NCBI GenBank assembly: GCA_015501055.1
Contig: JADNYV010000978.1
Location: forward strand, 1 to 11,545
Direction: 5' to 3'
Length of the DNA: 11,545 nt
Origin: Mucidula mucida
Taxonomy: Eukaryota; Basidiomycota; Agaricomycetes; Agaricales; Physalacriaceae
This document shows positions 1 to 8,033 of the stretch, piece by piece (within the stretch, counting starts at the first letter, position 1; every line of letters starts with the position of its first letter). Both the position numbers and the translations under genes were made by a program. The notes beneath the pieces were generated by a model that was not told where the DNA came from, made no database searches, and saw only the letters and a program-made list of their open reading frames with translations.

Positions 1-1
1 C

Positions 2-439
2 GATGCTAGCGACTTACGTACCGGCGCCGTCCTGTCTTATGGCCCCACCTGGGAAACTGCACGCCCTGTGGCTTACGATTCTATGCAGCTAAAGAAGGCC
101 CAACTGAATTACCCGGTACACGAAAAAGAGCTGCTGGCGGTAATTCGTGCTCTGAAACGCTGGCGCACTGACCTGATTGGGAATGAGTTCATTGTCTACA
201 CCGACCACCGCACTCTGGAGAACTTCGATGGACAACGCGACCTGTCACGACGACAAGCTAGATGGATGGAAACCATGTCCCAGTATGATTTTACCATAAC
301 ATACATCCTGGAATCGACAATACTGTCGCCGACGCTCTGTCTCGTTACTGCCCACCGAATGACTGCGAACCCAACGACCTCGACGCAGACGACGACTACC
401 GCTCCGCTTGCTGGCCGCCGCGCACCACGTCCGCTGTAG
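2..439 (+). pseudogene. pol fragment: RNase H domain of element A, ending in a frameshift
   Basis: RNase H of a Ty3/gypsy pol, which removes the RNA strand during reverse transcription. The frame is open from base 2, so the domain enters from outside the window. Visible hallmarks are DASDLRTGAVLSY at the start (first catalytic Asp), NYPVHEKELLAVIRAL (catalytic Glu), YTDHRTLE (third Asp) and RQARWMETMSQYDF. After TITYI the family expects a P-G-I/S-D-N-x-V-A-D-A-L-S-R stretch. Here that stretch appears in the next frame from about 310 (GIDNTVADALSRY), which continues directly into the integrase. A single missing base near 306-309 explains this. The original frame runs on to 439 with no meaningful sequence. 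This is decay or a sequencing indel; programmed frameshifting is not expected at this place. Confidence 0.88.
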
Positions 440-474
440 CCTCCGTACTGAAAATCACCGCGGACAAGAGCATT

Positions 475-1944
475 GTGGACGACATTAAGGAAGGTTACAC
501 AAAGGACAACTTCTGCGCAAAGTTCGCTTCCGGGGAGAAACTGTTACCAAATGTATCCGAAAGGAACGGTCTGTGGTACATCGGTGACCGCTTGCTGATA
601 CCGCGTTACGGGGACATACGAGAAACTCTGTTCCGATCCGCGCACGACGCGCTGGGCCACGCAGGCGGAGACAAAGCCTACGCCGCACTACGTGATGCCT
701 ACTACTGGCCAAACATGGCGCGAGACCTTCGCGAAGCCTACATCCCGGCATGCATGGACTGTCTACGCAACAAGGGGACTACAACAAAACCTGCGGGCCC
801 TTTACATCCTTCACCAATACCCGACAGCCGTGGATCCTCAGTGGGCATCGATTTCATCGGACCGTTACCGGAAGACGAGGGTTTCAACGCCATTGTAACA
901 ATGACCGACCGGTTAGGTTCTGATATTCGAATTATACCGACTCGTAACGATATCACCGCTGAAGACTTCGCTGTAATATTCTTTAACGAATGGTACTGCG
1001 AGAACGGCTTACCAGATGACATCTTCTCAGACCGCGACAAACTGTTCGTTTCAAAATTTTGGAAGGCGTTCACACAGATATCCGGAATCAAGCTTAAGAT
1101 GTCTTCCGCGTTCCATCCTGAATCCGACGGCATTTCTGAACGCAGCAACAAGTCCGTTAACGAGGCGATCCGCTTTTACGTCGACCGCCAACAGAAGGGA
1201 TGGGTAAAATGCCTCCCGATTATACGATTCAACATAATGAATACTGTCAACGCCTCTACGGGTTTTTCTGGTTTCCAACTCCGGATGGGACGTTCACCGA
1301 GAACAATGCCCCCAATCGTACCGACGGTACAGACTCTGTCTGACGCTGAGAAGCTGGCACGTGAGGTTATTGATGAACTGAATACGCGCACCGCCGAGGC
1401 ACAGGATGCTTTAACTGCTGCTAAAGTTAGCCAGGCTTCTTCGGCAAATAAACACAGAGCGGATGACCCCGACTTCAACATCGGCGACCGTGTTCTACTG
1501 TCCACCTTCCACAGGCGACGCAATTACGCGAACAAGGGACCTAAGAAGGGCGAGAAGAGAGCTGCTAAGTTCTTTCCCCGCTTCGACGGCCCTTACACGA
1601 TATTAGACAAGGATACTGACCATTCGACCTATACCCTAGACATACCAACGTCAAATGAATTCCCGACATTCCACGTCTCCCTCCTCCGGCGGTACACTCC
1701 CAACGATGACGGCTTGTTCCCGTCCCGCAAGCTCGCGCAACCTGGTCCTGTAATGACTGAGGACGGGCTTGAAGAATACTTCATCGAGAAGATAGTTGAC
1801 GAACGCAAGCGTGGCCGTGGCCGTCAATACCTTGTCCGGTGGAGAGGGTACGATGCAGGACACGACCACTGGCTCTCACGCACGGAACTCGCCGACTGCG
1901 AAGCCCTTGACGTATGGGAGGAACGTTCGACCACAGCGCGATAG
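475..1944 (+). CDS. Integrase with C-terminal chromodomain (element A pol, 3' part)
   Basis: This catalyses insertion of the retroelement DNA into the host chromosome. The first ATG of the frame is at 475, but it is not a natural start: the frame is open back to about 310 and belongs to the pol polyprotein. Residues counted from 475: HHCC zinc finger H57, H62, C93, C96; catalytic triad D126 (GIDFIGPLP), D186 (FSDRD), E222 (DGISERSNKS), with 35 residues between the last two (DD35E). The GPY/F module has GPY at 372-374. A chromodomain follows at about 433-482. It keeps all three methyl-lysine cage aromatics by alignment with HP1: Y435, W456, Y459. Such domains in chromoviruses steer integration to histone-methylated chromatin; target choice here is inferred. 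All catalytic residues are present, so this part looks recently active. Stop at 1942-1944. Confidence 0.95.
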   Translation: MDDIKEGYTKDNFCAKFASGEKLLPNVSERNGLWYIGDRLLIPRYGDIRETLFRSAHDALGHAGGDKAYAALRDAYYWPNMARDLREAYIPACMDCLRNKGTTTKPAGPLHPSPIPDSRGSSVGIDFIGPLPEDEGFNAIVTMTDRLGSDIRIIPTRNDITAEDFAVIFFNEWYCENGLPDDIFSDRDKLFVSKFWKAFTQISGIKLKMSSAFHPESDGISERSNKSVNEAIRFYVDRQQKGWVKCLPIIRFNIMNTVNASTGFSGFQLRMGRSPRTMPPIVPTVQTLSDAEKLAREVIDELNTRTAEAQDALTAAKVSQASSANKHRADDPDFNIGDRVLLSTFHRRRNYANKGPKKGEKRAAKFFPRFDGPYTILDKDTDHSTYTLDIPTSNEFPTFHVSLLRRYTPNDDGLFPSRKLAQPGPVMTEDGLEEYFIEKIVDERKRGRGRQYLVRWRGYDAGHDHWLSRTELADCEALDVWEERSTTAR

Positions 1945-2110
1945 CCTAACGGTATCGCCGCTATCTGCAGAGCCTCTCCCTCTGGGCACCTTTTTAGATG
2001 ATGACCGGTTTCGGGAAGTGGGTTAGCGCGGTAGCTTTTTCCCACTGGGTTTTAACGCACCCGACGCCGGTTGATGTTGAGTTGAAATTTTTTGCTGCAT
2101 TTTCTTTTTC
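1945..2110 (+). other. Non-coding spacer between pol and purine tract of element A
   Basis: There is no convincing ORF. It holds a short inverted repeat (AGTGGG near 2016, CCCACT near 2040) around a GC-rich segment. It also holds a T-run, CCCACTGGG and T-run stretch at about 2036-2053, which resembles short motifs seen near the ends of other LTR elements. That resemblance is from memory and weak. Its role is unknown; it could be 3' untranslated or a cis signal of the element. Confidence 0.4.
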
Positions 2111-2124
2111 AGAGGGTGGGCGAG
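2111..2124 (+). promoter_or_regulatory. Polypurine tract of element A
   Basis: A purine-rich run (AGAGGGTGGGCGAG) lies immediately 5' of the TG that opens the LTR. This is the position where LTR elements keep the primer for plus-strand DNA synthesis. It is interrupted by one T and one C, so it is weaker than a textbook tract. Placement beside the LTR edge is the main support. Confidence 0.65.
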
Positions 2125-2307
2125 TGTAAGCCCGCTTACACAGAACGGACATATCGGACTTCTCTATACTTAGATCTACACAACGATCGGACGTACTTAC
2201 TTACTTTACTTCCGTACCTCCACCTCGACCCGAACGAAGACGCTTTGATCCAGTTATCGAACGTGCGACTTTCGACTTAGTGGCTCGACGGTATAGTCGA
2301 GCTTACA
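2125..2307 (+). repeat. 3' LTR of element A (183 bp)
   Basis: It starts TGTAAGC and ends GCTTACA, a perfect 7-bp terminal inverted repeat of the TG...CA type. The first 16 bases, TGTAAGCCCGCTTACA, are also a palindrome with a CC centre. Just inside the right end is a hairpin with 7-bp arms (GCTCGAC 2283-2289, GTCGAGC 2296-2302). The 183-bp length is short for a Ty3/gypsy LTR. No clear TATA box is visible. The 5' partner LTR is outside the window, so identity between the LTRs, and therefore age, cannot be judged. Confidence 0.85.
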
Positions 2308-2341
2308 GATACTTGGGAACTCTGAGATTAACGGGTATCAC

Positions 2342-3461
2342 TCAGATCTTTCGTCGACCTGCTTCAACCGTCCTGATATTCACCGACTTTAGCTTCGGAA
2401 GCTGCATCAAGGTCATCTCCGTGTCCTTCCAAGGAGCCACTGAATCCTGCATCTCCCGCGCATCCACATACTGGAGATCAACCGCCAGATACTCTAAGCT
2501 GACGGCTGCCGCCTGGGTCAGGCGGCTAAGCCACCATCTTGTCCAAGACGAATCGAAACCAAGAAGAGAAAGGTAGAGGGACCTGATGTTATAGAAGGGA
2601 AATATGGGCATTTCCGCCTCCAATCGTTGCTGCGCTGTACTACCAGTGAGTACATCATTTGGAAAATTTGACACGACACTTACTGTCTGGATGGCTGATG
2701 TCACCCATAGGACGTTTGAACGTCAGGGTGACGAGATTCGGCAGTTGGGGGATGACTCTTGAGATGATAAAGAGGTCCCGGGCGGAATAGCTCTCTATGA
2801 TGAGACTACGCAAGTGACTCAACCATTCGCTGGCAGCGCTTTTGAACAAGGAAACACCCAGGGGCGACGATATCATGCCCGTAGAAATAGAGATTTCGGT
2901 AAGAAGGATGTTCCCAGCGTCGAGTGAGGGAGACGCCATGCCCATCGCATGCACGTTATGAAGACGAAGCGACGAGAGCGAAGGGAAATAGGAAAGAAGT
3001 GTGAATAGAGACTGGGGGGTTGGGAGGAAAATTGTCCTCAGACTGAGCGTACAGACTGTGAGGGACGCTATGATGGGAAGAAGACTACCTATTGCGGTGA
3101 ACGCCTCCAGTCTGAGCATTTGCATCAGCTCGATGGCATCCACATTGGGAACCGCATGGATAAGGCGGCCCGAGGAGTTGTCTTGGTGAACAAATAGGCG
3201 CTTGCGAGGAGACGAAGAGGCTGAGAAATCGCCAGCAAAAATGCGAAGTCGGCGAACGTATGTCAAAATGTGGGGCGACATTTCAAGAAGCGGTATATAG
3301 CTCGAAGGAGAGTTTGTGTTTGGCGACAACACCAAGTCGTGGAATAGGAGCGCCTGCGAGCGGGCGCGGAGACACTGGGATGTACACGACAGTGTCATAA
3401 GGGATGGGTGGTCGTCGAACAGCCAGTCGGCAATTTCATCGAATAGTTCTTGGGGGAACAT
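2342..3461 (-). CDS. F-box-like protein, two exons
   Basis: Probable substrate adaptor of an SCF-type ubiquitin ligase; the substrate is unknown. Translation starts at 3461 in a strong context (GCCGCCATG). Exon 1 is 3461-2684 and exon 2 is 2634-2342, joined over a 49-nt intron (2683-2635) with donor GTAAGT, a TACTCAC branch-like site and acceptor TACAG. The product is 356 aa. Residues 2-45 (FPQELFDEIADWL, then LSCTSQCLRARSQALLF) fit a fungal F-box: a hydrophobic P-x-E-L start and a C/R-rich second helix. The rest is leucine-rich and irregular (LPTPQSLFTLLSYFPSLSSL, LPKLKSVNI), like the degenerate leucine repeats of mushroom F-box proteins. The frame is intact. A TATA-like TTTAAA at 3511-3516 lies about 50 bp upstream. 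The stop is 35 bp from retroelement A, so the native 3' untranslated region was probably interrupted. The family is fairly secure; the function is not. Confidence 0.75.
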
Positions 3462-4500
3462 GGCGGCCGAACTCTGGAAGCTGGAGGATAAGTATGCGCC
3501 TTAGGAGGGCTTTAAAGACGCGGAAGTCAATTGAGAGTCCTTGTGTTTGATGGTGCTTGTATTCTAGTAGTACCCATGGACTGTTCATTGTATGTTGGTC
3601 CGCGCCACAGGGAATCTTACCTTATGGAATGCAAGGAAGCGGAGATTGAAGCTTGACGGATTTCCGAGGATGATCTAGGCATGAAGAGGCGCGAGGACGT
3701 GCAGGGATGCAGATCCGCTAGAGACCATGGAGGGAAGAGGTCAACCCGATTCCGACGGATGTAGTAGCCGGTATCTCCGTGTTCGAGTTGCTACCCGACT
3801 CTCATGATGTCTGCCTGTCTTGCCATACAGAGCGTAATTCTCTTGCATCCGTCGCCGTGGACTTGAAATTGGACGTTGTAAATCTTGCTCTTGTCAACAA
3901 ATGAGAAACAGTGGGTGCTGGTAAGTGTTCTGACATTTTCAAGTTCTTGATGAAAAACTTGTACAACTCATGGATTAGAAATAACAAGTAAGGCCTTTCT
4001 GAGAGTTGATCTGCCACGGATCTCTGCTCGGACATATCTCATCGTCTTGTCCTCGGTAAGATCTTTCATCAATTCCGAGATTGTCAACTCAGATTCAGCT
4101 CAGCTCGCACTCCGGCAACTTGATAAAACTCATAGTCTCACATATCAGTCGATGCTCGTCCATCCGCTGTACGATAGCTTTGGGTGTTATTCAATTCCTA
4201 TGGGCGAGTTCCAGTCAAATACCTGCGAATTGCTGAGCAGTTTTCGAGTTTCTACACATGCCATAACGCCTCATCCGAGGCGGTCATTCACGTCCATCAT
4301 CACCCGGGGTCTGCACGTCCTCCGCGCTGAACCCTACAAGGACCTGCAACTTGTCAGGTTGCCGCGGATGAATACAACGTCGTCGTTCTCCGAGCACTTT
4401 TGAAAGTCGCGGTCGAGAAATTGGTATATAACATGTACGTGTCCATGAAATTTAAGCACCAGCATCAGTTCTACACCGACTCAGCTACGCTAACGCAACA
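3462..4500. other. Intergenic, divergent promoter region; no clear gene
   Basis: About 1 kb separates the start codons of the - strand F-box gene and the + strand oxidase gene, so it must hold both promoters. Open frames exist on + (3722-3898 up to a TGA, and about 3990-4403) and on - (4035-3802). I recognise no domain in any of them. The two + frames could be pieces of a broken gene, or chance. Confidence 0.4.
4425..4430 (+). promoter_or_regulatory. TATA-like element of the oxidase gene
   Basis: TATATA lies about 75 bp upstream of the oxidase ATG at 4501, a usual distance for a core promoter element with a short 5' leader. There is no experimental or comparative support beyond position and sequence. 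Confidence 0.4.
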
Positions 4501-5987
4501 ATGTCTATCGCCTCCTCTCCTGACTTCTTCTTGACTCGCCTTGGCGACGAGCTCATCATTCAGCAAGGTCAGCCTGCTACACCCAACCCAGACGCGCCGA
4601 AGAAGCGCATCTTGGTTGTTGGCGGCGGTGTTACAGGCTTCACTGTAGGTGTTTGTTAGTATCTTTTGAGTTCGATGTTGAAACAGTCGCTTTAGACTGC
4701 TTGGGCACTTCTCGATGCCGGCTACGATGTGACCATCATCGCCGAACGATGGGCTGATCCTAAAAACCGAATTACATCTCAAATTGCCGGAGCCCTTTGG
4801 GAATCCCCGCCAGCTGTTTGTGGGAAACATACCGATGTACGCGACTCTCTCCAAGGTTTGATCGTACTCTTACCTTCGATCGCAGGTCATCTCATTGCAC
4901 AACTCGAAGCGCTGGTGCATGACCGCCTACCGCGCTTTCGACAAACTTCAGGAGATCATTCCTCGCGACGACTACCTGGATCATGGCGTACAGATGCGCA
5001 TGGCCAACTGCTTCTTCGACCAGAAGATGGAGGATATGCCCGACTGTGGCCAGATCGACAAGTTTAAGGAGGTCATGGCACAGAAGGATGTATGTTCTCT
5101 TCACTGCTATCGTTCATGTAGCAATATCTACGACTATGTCAGATCAAGGGAGTCAGACGCGACGCCAACATCGTACACGAACATGAAGTCAACCAAAAGG
5201 CCGGTGTTGTCGACGCCTATCAGCATCTCGCCCCCGTCATCGATACCGACGCTTACATGCACTGGCTACGATTCGTGCTCGTCTGTAAAGGAGCAGTCAT
5301 GGAGACGCGCCACATTAACGGTGATCTACTTGACGAAGAGGAAGAATTGCTTGCCGAGTACGGCGCTGACGCGATCGTTAACGCTACTGGTCTTGCCGGT
5401 CTCGAGCTTGCTGGGGATGCCTCCGTCTACCCGCTTCGCGGCGCCCTCATTCGAGTCGTCAACGATGGCAGCAAATTCCCAAAAGTCACTGAGGCGCTCG
5501 CTGTCACTCATGATGACACTCGAGGCGAGGCTGAAGACATCGTCTTCAATGTTCCCCGCAATGATAACACTCTGATCCTTGGGGGTGAGTTTACGATGAT
5601 CATTATTGTAAAAAATCAAGCTCATCTTGTCTCTGTAGGACTAGCCCAGGCCCATAAATATGAACTCGACCTCACGTTGGAGAGTCCGGAAATCATTTGG
5701 ATGCGCGAACGCTGCAACAACTTTGTTCCCGGGTTGGAGCACGCGGAATATGACCCGGACGCGCCCTTGGTGCAAGTCTCCGTCCATTCCGAGGGTCAAA
5801 CGTCCGCGTTGAGCGTGAGCTCCGCCCACGCAGCGATGGTTCCGCTAGCCGGATAGTACACTCTTACGGGCAAGGCGGCGCTGGCTTCTCACTTTCCTTT
5901 GGGTGTGCCAGTGACGTTCTTGATCTAATTGAGGAGGTGGAAAGCGGCATTCCTGCGACAATAATGTCTTGCAGACGGCGCCAGTAG
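4501..5987 (+). CDS. DAO1: D-amino acid oxidase (FAD), five exons, frameshifted in exon 5
   Basis: This enzyme oxidatively deaminates D-amino acids to 2-oxo acids, ammonia and H2O2, in fungi usually in peroxisomes. Exons are 4501-4644, 4696-4836, 4886-5089, 5143-5584 and 5639-5987; introns of 51, 49, 53 and 54 nt have GT/AG ends. An N-terminal extension of about 35 residues precedes the FAD-binding Rossmann motif GGGVTG (41-46). The family block SQIAGALW is at 76-83, and NATGLAGLEL and YPLRGALIRV follow in exon 4. At about 5776 one base appears missing: after PLVQ the family sequence resumes in the next frame with LRPFRG (probable substrate-carboxylate Arg) and the signature IVHSYGQGGAGF, ending at TAG 5985-5987. 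Without the missing base the product stops at 5856 (382 aa) and would lack these parts; with it, about 426 aa. No C-terminal SKL-type peroxisome signal is seen. Pseudogene or sequencing error is undecided. Confidence 0.92.
4645..4695 (+). other. Introns of the oxidase gene (first of four)
   Basis: Intron 1 spans this interval (GTAGGT donor, TTTAG acceptor). The others are 4837-4885 (GTACGC, CGCAG), 5090-5142 (GTATGT, GTCAG) and 5585-5638 (GTGAGT, TGTAG). Removing each restores a continuous oxidase-family protein. Introns 1-3 are in phase 0; intron 4 splits a Gly codon after its first base. Intron 4 is 54 nt with no in-frame stop, so its retention would insert 18 residues rather than truncate. 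Confidence 0.85.
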
Positions 5988-6105
5988 GACGCTCATGCAG
6001 AGTCTGTGTAATTTATTATCTATTTATGAACGGTACAATGTTTCTATTCTACAGGAAAGAGCATGCTAGAAATCAACTACTTGAACAATGAATTGAACGT
6101 GGGTT

Positions 6106-6543
6106 CTACATGAATGTCTCCGAGAGCCACTGTCGTCCAAACTGTACAAGACGTTTTAGTGCAAATAATGCTATGAACATTCTGAAGACGTAGAAGGCGA
6201 GGCGCGCTGCTAACAAAAGGCTGGTAGTGACAGAACAGATAATAATAGTGACTATGGAGACACATACGAGAAACGAATGCCTCGAACAGAAGCAAACGAT
6301 GAGGCCGGTGTACGCGACATACACCAATGGCAAACGATACAGGATAAATGCATTCACCAACGCGGCGAGAACGACGTCATGAAAGCGTCGACCGTAGAAC
6401 GGTTGGATATCCTGCTTGATATAAAAGCTCTTCGTCGTGTCAGAAAGCACTGGAAGCCGGCGGCGGCGCTTGAGGTGAGCCATCTCGTTATGAAACCAGC
6501 GGGCAAAAATGACTGCACAGCAACATATCAGTATTACGCAGTC
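6106..6543 (-). CDS. Hydrophobic multi-span membrane frame, possibly the C-terminus of the adjacent F-box-like gene
   Basis: An open frame of about 146 codons directly follows the F-box-like ORF on the same strand, one reading frame over, and ends at 6106. It has a first hydrophobic segment (CVILICCCAVIFARWF), a basic stretch (HLKRRRRLP), then two or three closely spaced hydrophobic segments (AALVNAFILYRLPLVYVAYTG; FLVCVSIVTIIICSV; LLLAARLAFYVFRMFIALFAL) and a basic tail. I recognise no family. The frame joins the upstream ORF exactly at an A-run (+ strand TTTT, 6545-6548) if one A is missing, which would give one protein of about 425 aa. Alternatives are a separate short membrane protein starting at the Met before AHLKRR, a spliced exon, or chance: antisense frames of hydrophilic sequence can look hydrophobic. 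Confidence 0.35.
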   Translation of the reverse strand, partial: DCVILICCCAVIFARWFHNEMAHLKRRRRLPVLSDTTKSFYIKQDIQPFYGRRFHDVVLAALVNAFILYRLPLVYVAYTGLIVCFCSRHSFLVCVSIVTIIICSVTTSLLLAARLAFYVFRMFIALFALKRLVQFGRQWLSETFM

Positions 6544-7376
6544 CTTTTCGAAAAGTCGTACTGACAGAACGAGTAATATCCATTCACCGCCCTTTGGAAA
6601 TACAAGTCCAAATCCTCGGTCCAGTCCCCTGAGAACGGCTCTGGTTCCCATGATACCTCCAACGCCAAAAGGCCGTCGCCTTCTAACCTGAGCAGCCTGC
6701 AGGCGGTATCCACATCGGGCGGACATCCATCTACGTCAATACACATGTGGCCGTCAAGTACGTGGGTGACAGCACGAGCAATCCGGCGGTGGTACTTCTC
6801 GTCCCAGTTCTCTTGTGGTAGGACGGCGTAGCCAAGGTCCACGCGCCACTCTGCGGTCACAGTCGAGCGATCATCTAATTGAACGTGAAGTGCCATGTAG
6901 GGAGAAGCATCGAGTGTATTAATGGCCTCAAACGTGATATGGGTAGCGACCGGAAAACAGAGATGTAAGCCGGTGAAGGAACAGTGTGCGAGCTGGGAAA
7001 TGATCTTGCTGTGGGTGACAATTGCCGCGCCATGGTCCTGAGTTTGGTCTGCCGTACGAGAGAAATAGTCTTGGTCATCGTACGGCTCAACAGTTTGTAC
7101 GATGACGTGGCGCGTCCTAGAAGTAAAGTTGCTGGAGAAGTGGATGTGCGATCGGCCTGTGGCAATGACGCGGAGGAGATAGTGGAGATACTGCATGCTG
7201 GGGATGTAAACATCTCTCGATGCGAGGTTGTCGTACATGGCGCGCCATTTGCGATTTACGAGCGGACACGATTTCATGAAATGTAATCGCTGCCATGTGT
7301 ATAATTTGTCGTTCCAGAGGGTCTGGAGAATTTCTTGAAGGATTTCTGAAGGTATCTGAGGTACATACATCTGCAT
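6534..7376 (-). CDS. F-box-like protein, 280 aa as read
   Basis: Probable ubiquitin-ligase adaptor. The N-terminus (VPQIPSEILQEILQTLW at 5-21, then LHFMKSCPLVNRKWRAMYDNL) fits the mushroom F-box pattern: I-P-x-E-I-L start, and a C-P-L-V-N-R-x-W second half. The remaining 220 residues match nothing I know; they are rich in beta-like stretches and charged turns. The start at 7376 has a second Met two codons later, so either may be used. The frame is single-exon. The ORF ends four codons after an A-run, and a hydrophobic frame continues immediately in the neighbouring frame, so the true C-terminus may be missing. The gene is convergent with the oxidase gene and divergent from the CAX relic. The F-box assignment is moderate; no function can be given for the rest. 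Confidence 0.65.
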   Translation of the reverse strand: MQMYVPQIPSEILQEILQTLWNDKLYTWQRLHFMKSCPLVNRKWRAMYDNLASRDVYIPSMQYLHYLLRVIATGRSHIHFSSNFTSRTRHVIVQTVEPYDDQDYFSRTADQTQDHGAAIVTHSKIISQLAHCSFTGLHLCFPVATHITFEAINTLDASPYMALHVQLDDRSTVTAEWRVDLGYAVLPQENWDEKYHRRIARAVTHVLDGHMCIDVDGCPPDVDTACRLLRLEGDGLLALEVSWEPEPFSGDWTEDLDLYFQRAVNGYYSFCQYDFSKRTA

Positions 7377-8033
7377 GGGAGGGATTAGAAGTGATTCGTC
7401 GTCTTGTCCGTTCCTTACCGCCCAGAGACCGATGATGGTGGAAGCAAAGGGTTGAAAATGACTCCGGTACAGCGGCCCGATTTACCGGAGTTATCCCAAT
7501 TCCAAGGGGTCTGCACATCTGCAAAGGTACCCGATACAATACAAGGTAAGCAGATGAAGGGGAATACTCCCCGAGTATGACACCATTTCCAAACCATTTC
7601 CAGTAAGACTTACATTCGGCGAGCCGTTGCCAGTGAACATGACTGCAATCTGTGACAGAATCAGGTTTCGGGAGAGAATGCCAGGCGTCGTAGATTGAGA
7701 GAGACGTGCAGGCAGAAAAGCAAGGACGGCTGGTTACTGGCGACGCCAGATTGAATGCTTGAGGACGACATGCACGTTAATCGCCAGTCCAAGAAAGACA
7801 CCCAAGAAGGAAGCGGGTCGAGTAGAGAACTGGGACAGACTCTCGTGGCGTTCGGGCTTCATGCGCTACTTGAAGCATCTTCATCTGAGACAAGGCATCG
7901 GGGAGGCTATAAGTCTTAGAGAGCTCAGTAAGTAGCTTAGAGTCCCAAGTCACAAGTGTGCATGGTCACGTGTCCACTCACATAAGTGGCGTTTCTCTAT
8001 GCTTCCTTTCTCACCACGACCACCACGACCGCG
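7377..8033. other. Intergenic region between F-box-like gene and CAX relic
   Basis: About 650 bp lie between two divergent start codons. I see no supported gene; the open frames on the minus strand show no domain. A palindromic CACGTG (7967-7972) lies 62 bp upstream of the CAX-relic ATG and could be a bHLH-type site, but one 6-mer is weak evidence. A short ACC/ACG repeat (about 8013-8031) sits in the likely leader. Confidence 0.4.

Larger units (their letters stand above)
1..2307 (+). mobile_element. Ty3/gypsy chromovirus A, 3' portion with 3' LTR
   Basis: The segment reads, in order, RNase H end, integrase (zinc finger, DD35E core, GPY/F), chromodomain, a non-coding gap, a purine tract and an LTR. 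This is the gene order of Ty3/gypsy (Metaviridae) elements of the chromovirus group. The 5' LTR, gag, protease and reverse transcriptase lie left of the window, so the left boundary and the left target duplication cannot be seen. The right boundary is the end of the LTR at 2307. If integration made the usual 5-bp duplication, the right copy is gatac (2308-2312). One single-base frameshift splits pol near position 308; the rest of the visible pol is open. Confidence 0.93.

Noticed and set aside
300..315. Programmed ribosomal frameshift in element A
   Set aside because: The break lies between RNase H and integrase. Ty3-type elements shift frames between gag and pol, and no slippery heptamer is evident.
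738..1151. Long antisense ORF on the - strand inside the integrase
   Set aside because: It is a shadow of the strongly conserved + strand integrase and has no recognisable domain.
5774..5795. Small intron to explain the oxidase frame change
   Set aside because: The only GT...AG pair that would fit is under 25 nt, much shorter than the 49-54-nt introns of this gene, and it would remove conserved residues.
6277..6564. + strand ORF of 95 codons opposite the hydrophobic frame
   Set aside because: It is hydrophilic and starts with an ATG but matches nothing known. Either it or the antisense hydrophobic frame is a shadow, and the latter joins the F-box frame, so I kept that one at low confidence.
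7117..7539. - strand ORF overlapping the start of the second F-box-like gene
   Set aside because: It overlaps the F-box frame, has low-complexity His/Arg/Pro content and shows no domain.
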